From Cohnella sp. GbtcB17 (GTDB lineage: Bacteria > Bacillota > Bacilli > Paenibacillales > Paenibacillaceae), in NCBI RefSeq assembly GCF_019091135.1, contig NZ_JAGXJW010000049.1, positions 1 through 64,000 of the forward strand: DNA of 64,000 nucleotides, given 5' to 3'. Every line of letters starts with the position of its first letter. The stretch's first letter is position 1. The notes beneath the pieces were generated by a model that made no database searches, was not told the origin of the DNA, and saw only the letters and a program-made list of their open reading frames with translations. The position numbers and the translations under genes were made by a program. This document shows positions 46,275 through 55,784 of this stretch, one piece after another.

Positions 46275-47024
46275 GTGATCATCGAGACCAAACGGCTGCA
46301 GTTGTACTACGGGAAGTTCCATGCGCTTAAAGACGTGGATCTGTCCATTCCCGAAAAGAGCATCACGGCGTTCATCGGCCCTTCGGGCTGCGGCAAGTCT
46401 ACGCTGCTGCGGACGCTCAACCGGATGAACGATACGATCCCGGGCGTGCACATTGAAGGCGAAGTGGTCATTCAGGACCGCAACATTTACGACGGGCAGA
46501 CCGAGGTCGAGTTTCTTCGGAAGCGGGTCGGCATGGTGTTCCAGCAGCCGAATCCTTTTCCGAAGACGATTTACGACAACGTGGCCTACGGCCCGCGCCT
46601 GCACGGCGTGACCAAGAAGTCCGAGCTGGACACCATCGTGGAGAAGAGCCTGCGTTCGGCGTCGCTGTGGAACGAAGTCAAGGACGTCCTGAAAAAGTCC
46701 GCATTGGGCCTCTCGGGCGGCCAGCAGCAGCGTCTGTGCATCGCACGCGCGCTTGCCATCGAGCCGGACATCCTGCTGATGGACGAGTCGACTTCGGCGC
46801 TCGATCCGATCTCCACGACGAAGATCGAGGAGCTCACGCGCGACCTGAAAAAAAGTTATACGATCGTCATGGTCACGCATAACATGCACCAGGCAGCCAG
46901 AATTTCGGACCGGACGGTGTTTTTCCTGAACGGAGAAGTAGTGGAGTCGGCGGAGACGGAGCAGCTGTTCCGGGCGCCGCGCGATCAAAGGACGGAGGAC
47001 TACATCTCCGGCAGATTCGGTTAA
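46275..47024 (+). CDS. pstB: Phosphate ABC transporter ATPase PstB (copy 2)
   Basis: 249-residue ATPase of normal length with Walker A GPSGCGKST, MVFQQPNPF Q-loop, LSGGQQQRL, Walker B ILLMDESTSALDP (Ser where most have Pro) and THNMHQA. The GTG at 46275 has GAGGAGGAGGAG upstream; the longer frame from 46224 is not needed. Tandem pstB genes are known in Bacilli (pstBA/pstBB). Confidence 0.94.
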   Translation: MIIETKRLQLYYGKFHALKDVDLSIPEKSITAFIGPSGCGKSTLLRTLNRMNDTIPGVHIEGEVVIQDRNIYDGQTEVEFLRKRVGMVFQQPNPFPKTIYDNVAYGPRLHGVTKKSELDTIVEKSLRSASLWNEVKDVLKKSALGLSGGQQQRLCIARALAIEPDILLMDESTSALDPISTTKIEELTRDLKKSYTIVMVTHNMHQAARISDRTVFFLNGEVVESAETEQLFRAPRDQRTEDYISGRFG

Positions 47025-47049
47025 ACGACTTGGAAGGGGCAAACGGCCA

Positions 47050-47709
47050 ATGACGGCAAGAAGGGAATTCGATATCGGGCTCGTGCAATTGCAGAACATG
47101 CTGGTGGAAATGGGGGACCGGGTGGAGAAGGCGCTCGGCGACGCGATGCAGGCGCTGGAGGGCTTGAACGGTCCGCTCGCGCAGCGGATCGTTAAAGCCG
47201 ATCCCGAGCTGAACCGGCTCGAGGAGCGCATCGCCGATCTGGGGTCCAAGCTGATCGCGACGCAGCAGCCCGTGGCGAAGGATCTGCGCCGCATCCTCGT
47301 GGCGCTCAAAATATCCTCGGACCTCGAGCGGATGGGCGACCTGTCCGTCGATATCGCCAAAGTCGCGATCCGGCTGGAAGGCCAGTCGCTCATCAAGCCG
47401 CTCGTCGACCTGCCGCGCATGGCGACGCTGGCGCAAGGCATGATCGGCGAGTCGATCCGCTCTTACATCGACGAGAACGTCGACCTGGCGTACAAGATGG
47501 CCAAGGACGACGACATGATCGACGCCTTGTACTCGCAGATCCTTCGCGAACTGTTCGAGATGGCCGGCGAAAATCAGAAGAACGTCGGTCAGGCGATGAA
47601 CCTGTGCTTCGTCGGCCGCTACATCGAGCGGATCGCGGACCACGCGACGAATATCGGCGAGAACGTCGTGTTCCTTGTCGTCGGCACGCGCCCCGATCTG
47701 AACCAGTAA
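47050..47709 (+). CDS. phoU: Phosphate transport/signalling regulator PhoU
   Basis: 219-residue all-helical protein that restrains Pst uptake and PhoR signalling. Two PhoU repeats are seen, each with an acidic metal-cluster motif; KISSDLERMGDLSVDIAK and CFVGRYIERIADHATNIGEN are diagnostic. Last gene of the pst operon, then a strong terminator. Confidence 0.95.
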   Translation: MTARREFDIGLVQLQNMLVEMGDRVEKALGDAMQALEGLNGPLAQRIVKADPELNRLEERIADLGSKLIATQQPVAKDLRRILVALKISSDLERMGDLSVDIAKVAIRLEGQSLIKPLVDLPRMATLAQGMIGESIRSYIDENVDLAYKMAKDDDMIDALYSQILRELFEMAGENQKNVGQAMNLCFVGRYIERIADHATNIGENVVFLVVGTRPDLNQ

Positions 47710-47713
47710 GCGT

Positions 47714-47747
47714 AAAGAAGTCGACCGGCTCATTGGTCGACTTCTTT
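47714..47747. terminator. Bidirectional terminator between phoU and map
   Basis: AAAGAAGTCGACC pairs perfectly with GGTCGACTTCTTT across an eight-base loop, followed by TTC on the plus strand; on the minus strand the stem end gives A-rich to T-rich symmetry. It serves the converging genes. Confidence 0.9.
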
Positions 47748-47749
47748 TT

Positions 47750-48496
47750 CTATTGCGCGGTTAGAATCTGCGGGCCTTCAGCTGTGATGGCGATCGTGTG
47801 CTCGTACTGGGCGGCGAGCTTGCGGTCCCGCGTCCGCGCGGTCCAGCCGTCCGCATCGATGGTCATCTCGTAGGTCCCCTCGGTAATCATCGGCTCGATC
47901 GTGAAAACCATGCCTTCCTTGATGCGAGGTCCTCTGCCAGGTTGGCCGACATGCGCATAATTCGGATCCTCGTGCAGGTCCCGTCCGATACCGTGCGCGA
48001 GCAGATCGCGCACGACGCCGAAGCCGTTCGACTCGGCATGCCGCTGGATGGCGCTCGTCACGTCGCCCAGCCGATGGCCGGGCTGCGCCCGAGAGATGCC
48101 GAGGTCCAGGCATTCCTTCGTGACGCGCATCAGCTTGTCGGCCGTCGGCGAGATATGCCCGACCGCATAGCTCCAGGCCGAATCGCCGAGCCAGCCGTCC
48201 AGCTCCGCGACCGTGTCGATCGTCACGATATCGCCTTCTTTAAGCGGCATGTCGCTTGGGAAGCCATGGGCGATCACGTCGTTAACGGAGGCACAGGTTG
48301 CATAGGGATAGCCCTTATAGCCTATCTGGTATGGCTTTGCGCCGTGCTTCAACATGATCTCCTCGAATATGCGATCAATCTCGTTGGTGGTAATACCCGG
48401 TTGGATCAGCGGCGCGACGGTACGATGGCATTCGGCGACGACCTGGCATGCCTTGCGGATGGCTTCGATTTCATGCTTGCTTTTTAAGATGATCAT
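47750..48496 (-). CDS. map: Methionine aminopeptidase, type I
   Basis: Removes N-terminal methionine from nascent proteins. 248 residues with all five metal ligands: Asp in VTIDTVAE, Asp in GDSAW, His in LAHGIGRDLHEDP, Glu in FTIEPM and Glu in QYEHTIA. The frame is open upstream, but family homology and length start at ATG 48496 (MIILKSKHEIE). AAGGAG sits on the end of the upstream TetR gene, about 13 bases away, so expression is coupled to it. It is outside the usual ribosomal-protein operon and more like the second Bacillus enzyme (YflG). Confidence 0.94.
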   Translation of the reverse strand: MIILKSKHEIEAIRKACQVVAECHRTVAPLIQPGITTNEIDRIFEEIMLKHGAKPYQIGYKGYPYATCASVNDVIAHGFPSDMPLKEGDIVTIDTVAELDGWLGDSAWSYAVGHISPTADKLMRVTKECLDLGISRAQPGHRLGDVTSAIQRHAESNGFGVVRDLLAHGIGRDLHEDPNYAHVGQPGRGPRIKEGMVFTIEPMITEGTYEMTIDADGWTARTRDRKLAAQYEHTIAITAEGPQILTAQ

Positions 48497-48503
48497 GTTC
48501 GTA

Positions 48504-49088
48504 TCAGGACTCCTTCGTAATAGCTTGTATGGCGAGCCGGACGATTCGATCGACGTCCAGGTCGGACGTGCCTGCATAGTAGCGCAACCCGCAGCAACCG
48601 ACGAGCACGGCAAGCATATGGTCGACGCTGTCGTCCTCGCGGCGGGCGATCGATTGGAGCGGCGTATACAGACGTTCCATGAAACGTCGCTTGCTGACGT
48701 GACGGTCCTTCTCGGGCAAGCCCGCATAATGCTCGGACGCCATCTTGTAGACGAGATAGGCCCGGGGGTCCGACTGCCACATCCCGAGCAGCGTCCTGCA
48801 ATACGTCGATAGCTGCTTGTCGTTAGAGCTGTCGCCGCGACTGTGCGCCCATTCCTCCATCGCTTGCTCGCATCGATCGAAGCCGCTGCTCAGCACGTCT
48901 TCGATCAACAGATGCCGGTTGGGATAATAATGATACACCGTGCCGTATCCAAGCTCGGCTTCGCGGGCGACGTCGCGAATATCGAAGCTCCCGCCCGTGC
49001 GGAAGTAAGCGCGCGCGGCCGCGTCCAGAATCTGTTCTCTGCGCTGCAGGCGTAGAAGCTCATTTTGTTCTTTGGTTCGGGGGCACAT
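48504..49088 (-). CDS. TetR-family transcriptional regulator
   Basis: 194 residues: N-terminal HTH (about 17-62; REQILDAAARAYFRTGGSFD and VAREAELGYGTVYHYYPNRH) and a helical ligand domain of unknown specificity. AGGAGG lies eleven bases before the ATG. Its stop codon lies within the ribosome site of map, so the pair is an operon; a regulator coupled to an aminopeptidase is unusual. The target is unknown, possibly its own promoter. Confidence 0.87.
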   Translation of the reverse strand: MCPRTKEQNELLRLQRREQILDAAARAYFRTGGSFDIRDVAREAELGYGTVYHYYPNRHLLIEDVLSSGFDRCEQAMEEWAHSRGDSSNDKQLSTYCRTLLGMWQSDPRAYLVYKMASEHYAGLPEKDRHVSKRRFMERLYTPLQSIARREDDSVDHMLAVLVGCCGLRYYAGTSDLDVDRIVRLAIQAITKES

Positions 49089-49504
49089 CGGCGATTGAAC
49101 CTCCTGTTATAGACCTGCATATATGTCGATTTAAAATAGTAGCATGCGGCGCGTCAATATGCAAATGAGCAGGCGAAGAACAGGCGAAGGCCAAGCGAAG
49201 GTTTGGATGTCCCTGCAGGCAGGGATGCCGGACACCGGAGACCTTATATCTTTAAAACCGGTCCAAATGGCAATCGATTCGGACTGGAGGGACGTTATAC
49301 ACCCGTATCAAAGCTTAAAATGGCCGGAAATTCCGCGATAGCGGCGCCTGGGTCCGCATGCGGGCCGCCGAAGCGATTTGAACAAAAATAAGGGCCTCTC
49401 GGTCCGCTTGCTATACTTTATGAAAACCAAAGGCCGCAGGGGCTTCTCTATACGGTTCGGAAAAGCATAAGTTCTACCGATACATTTCTGAATCGTCTCG
49501 AAAT
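49089..49504. other. Intergenic region without recognised genes
   Basis: About 415 bases between the TetR gene (leftward) and the 3' end of the stalk-domain gene. The first 50 bases hold the TetR leader and promoter. I find no credible ORF, repeat or RNA element in the rest. Confidence 0.5.
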
Positions 49505-49546
49505 AAAAACGGCTTCGCCATCTTTAAGGACGGCGAAACCGTTTTT
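49505..49546 (-). terminator. Terminator of the secreted stalk-domain gene
   Basis: AAAAACGG-TTCGCC pairs with GGCGAA-CCGTTTTT. It is symmetrical, with T-tracts on both strands, and sits just after the minus-strand stop at 49554. Confidence 0.85.
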
Positions 49547-49553
49547 ACTTGCT

Positions 49554-51515
49554 TTATTTCATCGGAAGAAACATGAGCGTGATTGGCAGATTGGAGCCGA
49601 GCGCCGTCAGGTAGGAGATCTCGACCGTCTCGTTGTACTGGCCGGTGCGGTAGACCGGCGTTGCGACGTTCGGATTTTCCAGAATGCTCGTGTTGGTGAC
49701 GGGCACCTTTACGCCGTTGACGAGGAAGGCGCCGGTGTAGATGCCGCCCCGCGCGTTAAGCGAGATGAGGGTGTTTGCCTTGACCTGCACCGTCATATGG
49801 TAGACGACACCGAAGTTGCCCCAGTTGTTCTCGGGCTGGCCGTTCAGCTGGTCGATGCCGTCAAGCGCCGGATCGATGCTGTGGTCGCCGAACACGATGC
49901 GCTTCGGCGTATCGCCAAGCGTGTCGTTGATGACGATCTCGCGGTCGGCGCCTTGGAATGTGCCGCGAATATGCTTGCCGTCGCGCTTCATGACGCCGAG
50001 CGTCGGCAGCGTCGTTAGCGGATCGTCGCCGCTCTTCACGGCGAACAGCGTGAACTTGACGTTCGTGGACGTGCTAAGATCCGCGTAGGCGGAGAACGTT
50101 TGGCCTTTGGACAGCGCCTTCTGATTCAGCTCCGGCACGATCAGCCTTGTCGCACCCGGCGCCAGCCAGGTGGTCGTCGTCGACTGCGTGTCGCGAGCGT
50201 CGAGGTAGCGGATCGCCGCCATCTTGCCCGTATAAGCGCCGAACGTCTCAGGACCAGCGCTGCCCCATGCGCCCAGATCGAGCGCCGCCGATTCGGTCGT
50301 GCTCTCGTTGGTGGCGGCGAGGTAGAGCTTGAGCGGCTCGGTACCGAGATTCTGATGATACAGGAACAGGCGGAGGTCGCCCGACAGCGTATCGCGATAC
50401 AGAACGCCCGGTCCCGTCAGATCCTCGGGGCTGTCGGAGGCGATAAGCGCGCGGTTCGTATTATAGAACGTATAAGGCACGGTAGGTATTTTGAGAATGT
50501 CCGATCCGACGACCGGATATTTGTCTCCGACGAGGGTGAAGCGCTCATTGAATTCCTTCTCGGTGTACATCACGTCCGTCGTGATGTTGATCGTCTTGGA
50601 AAAGTCGGAGATGCTGCCGTGCCTGTCGGTCACGCGAAGCGAGATCGTCTGCGGCCCCGATACGAAAAAGCCGCGCTTGTTGTTCGACCACTCGGCGGAC
50701 ACGATCGCGTTCTCGTCGTCGGTCGACTGGTCCGTGTACGTGATCGGCTCGCCGATCATGTACGTGTCCTTGTCGGTCGTAAACTGCGCGACCGGCGGCT
50801 GGTTCGGCGGCAGCACGGTGATCGTCACGGCATAAGGATCAAGCCAGTTGCCGGCCATATCCTGCACGCTGCGGGTGATCACGTATGTACCGGGCTCGGG
50901 GAAAACGCTAAGATTGCCGTCCCAGCTCTCGGACCAGATCTTATTCGGATTTTTGGAGAGGCTGGTGTAAGTGACCTGCGTCTCGCCCGCGTAAATCACG
51001 TCCTGGTCGACCTTGAAGTCCGCGGTCGGCGCGACGCTCCAGGTGAGCGACACGGTGCCGGGCGCGGCGGACAGCTTGGAGCCGGTCGCCTTGACCCAGT
51101 CGCGCAGCGGCACCATCAGGCTGCCTTTGTAAATATAGGTCTTGCCGGAGGAGGCCACCTTCGCGCCGTTCAGCCAGAAGGCGGTGCTGCCGGTCTTGAA
51201 TTCGACTGCGTTGCCGTCAGAGGAGATCGTATACGACTTGGACGCGGCGTTATACGTAATCTTATAGCCGAATCGGGCTGCCAACATGGATACAGGCGCA
51301 TAGGTGACGCCTTTGACGATCAGCGCAGGCTGCGGTGAGGCGTAAGTCGTGCCGTTGACCGATACTTGCGCCTTATTCAGGGTGAGCGTAAGCACGTTGT
51401 CGCCGGGTCCCGCCGCCGTAGCGATGTGCGAGGCCGTCGGCGCGAGCAGCGTGACGAGGAGTGCGGCTGCGGTGAGCCACTTGATCATGCGTTGTCTTTC
51501 CAGCTTCCAGTTCAT
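49554..51515 (-). CDS. Secreted protein with copper-amine-oxidase-like N-terminal and PKD-like domains
   Basis: 653 residues. Signal peptide (about 1-35, hydrophobic WLTAAALLVTLLAPTASH). Stalk domain (about 45-165) with YAPVSMLAARFGYKI and GSLMVPLRDWVKATG, as in the amidase at 15046. Two PKD-like beta-sandwich domains follow (about 170-245 and 250-325; EPGTYVITRSVQDMAGNW, QPPVAQFTTD). The remaining 320 residues are beta-rich with no family I recognise. The frame extends 26 codons upstream, but AAGGAG before ATG 51515 sets the start. It has no catalytic motif I can see, so is probably a cell-surface structural or binding protein. Confidence 0.8.
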   Translation of the reverse strand: MNWKLERQRMIKWLTAAALLVTLLAPTASHIATAAGPGDNVLTLTLNKAQVSVNGTTYASPQPALIVKGVTYAPVSMLAARFGYKITYNAASKSYTISSDGNAVEFKTGSTAFWLNGAKVASSGKTYIYKGSLMVPLRDWVKATGSKLSAAPGTVSLTWSVAPTADFKVDQDVIYAGETQVTYTSLSKNPNKIWSESWDGNLSVFPEPGTYVITRSVQDMAGNWLDPYAVTITVLPPNQPPVAQFTTDKDTYMIGEPITYTDQSTDDENAIVSAEWSNNKRGFFVSGPQTISLRVTDRHGSISDFSKTINITTDVMYTEKEFNERFTLVGDKYPVVGSDILKIPTVPYTFYNTNRALIASDSPEDLTGPGVLYRDTLSGDLRLFLYHQNLGTEPLKLYLAATNESTTESAALDLGAWGSAGPETFGAYTGKMAAIRYLDARDTQSTTTTWLAPGATRLIVPELNQKALSKGQTFSAYADLSTSTNVKFTLFAVKSGDDPLTTLPTLGVMKRDGKHIRGTFQGADREIVINDTLGDTPKRIVFGDHSIDPALDGIDQLNGQPENNWGNFGVVYHMTVQVKANTLISLNARGGIYTGAFLVNGVKVPVTNTSILENPNVATPVYRTGQYNETVEISYLTALGSNLPITLMFLPMK

Positions 51516-51633
51516 AGTGCCAAAGTCTCCTTTTACTTCATAAAATCCGACGATTACGGTTGCATTCGACTCTATTCTAGACGAAAGCCGCAATCAAAAG
51601 TTGCGAAGAAATCGTGAAGAAAAGGCGAACAAA

Positions 51634-51655
51634 AGGCCGCCCGGATGGACGGCCT
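51634..51655 (-). terminator. Terminator of the acyltransferase gene
   Basis: AGGCCG pairs with CGGCCT across a ten-base loop, followed on the minus strand by TTTTGTT. Confidence 0.7.
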
Positions 51656-51704
51656 GCTTTTTGAGCGTCGAAAAAGGCTGGAGATTAGGGGGATTAAACC
51701 CGTT

Positions 51705-52847
51705 CTAACGGGAAGCCGTTGCCTTCTTTTTAGGCGCGGAGGAGGTGCCGAACAAAATCCAGGACCACCGGAAATTGCGTTGAATCGCCCAAGTGATCCC
51801 CCAGGCGACGAGTAAGGCGGACAGGAACTCGCAGGCGTAATAAATGTGGAACGGCAGGCTGCCGCCCGGTACCGGGATGTCGCGATAATAATACAGCACG
51901 GCGGGGTGAATGAGATAAATGCCGAACGAGCAGATGCCGATATTGCCGAGCATGCGGGTCCAAACCGCCTTCGGTCTGCGCAATAGCGCATTCGAGAGCA
52001 GGAACAGCGAGATTGCGGACGCAAGATTGAAGACGAACTGCGAATAGGCAAAAACCTGACCGTCGGCCCAGTCCTTATTTACCATGCCTTGATATCGCAA
52101 ATACACGTACCAGACGCCGGACAGCAGCCACAGCGCATATGTCAGCAGCACGGATAGCCGCCGAACGGCGGGACGGTCGGCAAACCAGGCCAAAATCCGA
52201 TCATAATGGATGGCGAGCCACATCGCGACGGTGAACACGCCGAAGTAAGAAATGAACAGGCTGCCGGTCCGGTGAAGCACGTTCGGCCACCCGGTCTGAT
52301 GGACGATGTACTCCCGATTCAGGTAGAAGTAAGCGAATTGAAGCACGATGCCGATCCACCAGATGTGGCGGCGAACCCAGCCGCTCCGAAGCGCGAGCAG
52401 CAGGACGGGGAACAAGATATAGTACTGGATAATGACAAACATAAAGTACAAGTGGCCGTAAGCCTGTCCGTTGAGCACCTGCCCCAGGAATTTGGTCGCC
52501 GAATCGGCGGGCGGAGAGAACTTGGTCTTGAGCAGGATATAGAAAAGGCTGAAAATCACGTACGGCAGCACGGCGTTCCAGATGCGCTTCCGGTAAAAGG
52601 TGGAGAGGGTGCCGCCGTTCAAAGGCTTGCCTACATAATTGTACGTCAGCACGAAGCCGCTAATAAAAATAAAGGCGGGCACGGCAAACACGGCGAACTC
52701 GTGCAGGAACACGTATAAGCCGTAAAAGGAAGAAGACGTCTGCAGCTGAATTAGGGCATTGCTCGTGGAGTGGATCATGACGACGGCCAGTATCGCCATC
52801 GCGCGCAACAAGTTGATCTCGGGTATGTAGCGCCTCGGCTCAGTCAA
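51705..52847 (-). CDS. Membrane acyltransferase, acyltransferase-3 family
   Basis: 380 residues with about ten membrane helices. The N-terminal signature is PEINLLRAMAILAVVMIHS, in which the His is the family catalytic residue. FFFVISGF-like FIFISGFVLTYNYVGKP and the YFMFVIIQYYILFPVLL segment follow. Such proteins acetylate or acylate cell-surface sugars (OafA/WecH type). The start is TTG with AAGGAGAG upstream. Substrate not inferable. Confidence 0.88.
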   Translation of the reverse strand: MTEPRRYIPEINLLRAMAILAVVMIHSTSNALIQLQTSSSFYGLYVFLHEFAVFAVPAFIFISGFVLTYNYVGKPLNGGTLSTFYRKRIWNAVLPYVIFSLFYILLKTKFSPPADSATKFLGQVLNGQAYGHLYFMFVIIQYYILFPVLLLALRSGWVRRHIWWIGIVLQFAYFYLNREYIVHQTGWPNVLHRTGSLFISYFGVFTVAMWLAIHYDRILAWFADRPAVRRLSVLLTYALWLLSGVWYVYLRYQGMVNKDWADGQVFAYSQFVFNLASAISLFLLSNALLRRPKAVWTRMLGNIGICSFGIYLIHPAVLYYYRDIPVPGGSLPFHIYYACEFLSALLVAWGITWAIQRNFRWSWILFGTSSAPKKKATASR

Positions 52848-53019
52848 CGCGGAACTCTCCTTACTGTTTGAATTTCATAGCCATCTTAACACAGCCCGCG
52901 GGCGCCGGGTGCTTAAACTTTCCTTAATCCGGCATCGGTGCAAGGCGTCGCCCGGCCTCCGGCGTTTATGGTATGATTGTGGTTAATGGAAGAAGAACGG
53001 ATGGAGCGTGCGTAAACCG

Positions 53020-55722
53020 ATGGCAAACAGATGGAGAACCGGGCAAGGCGAAGGCGGGCGGGACAAGCTGCTCTTGATCGACGGCAACAGTATCGTATTC
53101 CGGGCGTTCTATGCGATGCCCCCGCTGACGAACGCCGCGGGTTTGCATACGAACGCGGTATTCGGGTTCACGACGATGCTGCTCAAGGTACTTGAGGAGG
53201 AGCGCCCGACGCATCTGATCGTGGCGTTCGACGCGGGCAAGACGGTGTTCCGCCACGAGGGCTTCGCCGAGTACAAGGGCGGACGGCAGAAGACGCCGCC
53301 GGAGCTTTCCGAGCAGTTCCCGCTGTTGAAGGAGCTGCTGGACGCCTTTTCGATTTTTAGATACGAGATTCCCGGCTACGAGGCGGACGATATTATCGGC
53401 ACGCTCACGAAGCAGGCCGAACAAGCGGGTATCGAGGCGGTCGTCGTCTCGGGCGACAAGGATATGCTGCAGCTCGCGTCGGAGCGGACGAGCGTGCTGC
53501 TCACGCGCAAGGGCGTGAGCGAGACGGAGCGCTATACGCCCGAGGCGATCGGGGAGAAGTATGGGCTGACGCCGCTTCAAATCATCGACCTGAAGGGCTT
53601 GATGGGCGATACGTCCGACAATATTCCGGGCATACCCGGCGTCGGCGAGAAGACCGCGCTCAAGCTGCTCGCGGAGTACGGCAGCGTCGAGGAAGTGCTG
53701 GCCCATGCCGGGGAGATCAAGGGTAAGCTCGGCGAGAACGTGCGCGGCAACATGGAATCGGCGAAAATGAGCAAGGAGCTGGCGACGATCCATCGCGAAA
53801 TTCCGGTCGAACGGAGCTGGGAGCAGCTCGCCTGGGAAGGCGCGGAGCATCCGGCTCTGCTCGCGGCGCTGCGCAAGCTCGAGTTCAAGTCGCTCATCGA
53901 GCGGCTGGCGCTGAGCGAAGGCGAAGCGGACGCGGCGTCCGTCGCCGCAGCCGCAGCCGCCTACGAGACCGTGCGCGTGCAAGAAGCCGCGGACTGGTCC
54001 GCGCTCGCGGACGCGCTGCCGCACGCCGACAGCTTCATCCTCGATGCGAGCGGCGACAACCCGCACCAGAGCGAAGGCATCGGCATCGCGATCGCGGCCG
54101 GCGAGCGGGTGTACGCGCTGCCGTTCGAGGCGCTGCTCGCGGCGCCCGAAGCCGCGCCGCTGAGAGATTGGCTCGCCGATGCAGGTGCGCCCAAGACCGG
54201 CTACGACCTGCACCGCGCGGAGCTCGTGCTGGCGCGCCACGGCCTCGAGCTGCGCGGCCAGGCGTTCTGCTGCTCGCTCGCGGCGTACCTGCTCGACCCG
54301 ACGGACGCGGATCCGTCGCTCGCCGGACTGCTCGCGAAGGCGGGCCTGCCGGGCATCGCATCGGACGAGGCGGCCTACGGCAAGGGCGCGAAGTTCCGCG
54401 TGCCGGAGTCCGAGGCGCTGGTCGCGCATCTGGCGGCCAAGGCGGACGCGGTCCGGCGGCTCGCCTCCCGTCAGGCGGCCGAGCTTGAAGAAGCGGGCAT
54501 GAAGCCGCTGTTCTACGAGCTTGAGCAGCCGCTTGCGATCATCCTCGCCGATATGGAAAAGCAGGGGATCGTCGTGCAGGCCGAGGCGCTCGAAGAGCTG
54601 GGCAAAGATTTTCAGATGCGCATCGGCCAGATCGTGAGCGAGATCTACCGGATCGCAGGCTTCGAATTCAATATCGGCTCGACCAAGCAGCTGGGCGAGG
54701 TGCTGTTCGACAAGCTCGGCCTGCCCGTCGTCAAAAAGACAAAAACCGGCTACTCGACGGACGCGGAAGTGCTGGAGAAGCTGGAGCCGTATCATGAGAT
54801 CGTGCGGCTTATTCTTCACTATCGCCAGCTGTCCAAGCTGCAGTCAACTTATATCGAAGGCTTGCTGAAGGAAATTCGGCCGGAGGACCGCAAGATTCAC
54901 ACGTACTATCGTCAGACGATCGCGGCGACGGGACGGCTGAGCAGCCAATATCCGAACCTGCAGAACATCCCGATCCGCATGGAGGAGGGACGCCAGATTC
55001 GCAAGGCGTTCGTGCCTTCCGAGCCGGACTGGCTCATTCTGGCAGCGGACTACTCGCAGATCGAGCTGCGGGTGCTGGCGCATATTTCCGGGGACGAGGG
55101 GCTGAAGGAAGCGTTCCGCCTGGAAATGGACGTTCATACGAAAACGGCGATGGACGTGTTCGGCGTCAGCGCCGAGCAGGTGGACGGCAACATGCGGCGC
55201 AGCGCCAAAGCCGTCAACTTCGGCATCGTCTACGGCATCAGCGACTATGGCCTGTCCCAGAACCTCGGCATTACGCGGAAGGAAGCGGCGTCCTTTATCG
55301 AGCAGTACTTTGCGGCTTTCCCGGGCGTTCGCCGGTACATGGACGACATCGTCGTCCAGGCCAAGCAGGACGGCTACGTCAAGACGCTGCTCGAGCGGCG
55401 CCGCTACCTGCCGGACATCCGTTCGTCGAACTTCAACCTGCGTTCGTTCGCGGAGCGGACGGCGATGAATACGCCGATCCAGGGTACGGCTGCAGACATC
55501 ATCAAGCTGGCCATGGTGCGCATGGCCGAGGCGCTGAAGGATAAAGGGCTGAAGAGCCGGATGCTGCTGCAGGTGCATGACGAACTCGTATTCGAGGTGC
55601 CGCCGGAGGAGCTGGATACGATGAAAAAGCTCGTGCCGGAAGTGATGGCCTCCGCGCTGCCGCTCGACGTGCCGCTGAAGGCGGAAGTGAGCGCGGGCGT
55701 CAACTGGTACGAGGCGAAATAG
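53020..55722 (+). CDS. polA: DNA polymerase I
   Basis: Repair and Okazaki-fragment polymerase, about 900 residues. Domains: 5'-3' exonuclease (1-290; LLLIDGNSIVFRAFYAMPPL, GYEADDIIGTL, GDTSDNIPGIPGVGEKTA), a 3'-5' exonuclease-like domain (about 300-480) lacking the DxE metal residues (FILDASGDNP), and the A-family polymerase with motif A AADYSQIELRV (Asp near 677), motif B RRSAKAVNFGIVYGIS, and motif C LQVHDELVFE. Loss of proofreading residues is normal in the Bacillus-type enzyme. ATG 53020 is chosen; GTG 53008 is only one base from GGAG. It is followed closely by mutM, ytaF, coaE and others. Confidence 0.96.
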   Translation: MANRWRTGQGEGGRDKLLLIDGNSIVFRAFYAMPPLTNAAGLHTNAVFGFTTMLLKVLEEERPTHLIVAFDAGKTVFRHEGFAEYKGGRQKTPPELSEQFPLLKELLDAFSIFRYEIPGYEADDIIGTLTKQAEQAGIEAVVVSGDKDMLQLASERTSVLLTRKGVSETERYTPEAIGEKYGLTPLQIIDLKGLMGDTSDNIPGIPGVGEKTALKLLAEYGSVEEVLAHAGEIKGKLGENVRGNMESAKMSKELATIHREIPVERSWEQLAWEGAEHPALLAALRKLEFKSLIERLALSEGEADAASVAAAAAAYETVRVQEAADWSALADALPHADSFILDASGDNPHQSEGIGIAIAAGERVYALPFEALLAAPEAAPLRDWLADAGAPKTGYDLHRAELVLARHGLELRGQAFCCSLAAYLLDPTDADPSLAGLLAKAGLPGIASDEAAYGKGAKFRVPESEALVAHLAAKADAVRRLASRQAAELEEAGMKPLFYELEQPLAIILADMEKQGIVVQAEALEELGKDFQMRIGQIVSEIYRIAGFEFNIGSTKQLGEVLFDKLGLPVVKKTKTGYSTDAEVLEKLEPYHEIVRLILHYRQLSKLQSTYIEGLLKEIRPEDRKIHTYYRQTIAATGRLSSQYPNLQNIPIRMEEGRQIRKAFVPSEPDWLILAADYSQIELRVLAHISGDEGLKEAFRLEMDVHTKTAMDVFGVSAEQVDGNMRRSAKAVNFGIVYGISDYGLSQNLGITRKEAASFIEQYFAAFPGVRRYMDDIVVQAKQDGYVKTLLERRRYLPDIRSSNFNLRSFAERTAMNTPIQGTAADIIKLAMVRMAEALKDKGLKSRMLLQVHDELVFEVPPEELDTMKKLVPEVMASALPLDVPLKAEVSAGVNWYEAK

Positions 55723-55784
55723 TAATGGTATAGGGTGCGGATTTTTACGAATCGATCAGTCACCTTAGAGAAAGGATGAACGAT

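Noticed and set aside
53020..54819. Long minus-strand frame opposite polA
   Set aside because: Composition is that of an antisense shadow (Arg/Leu/His-rich); polA is complete on the plus strand.
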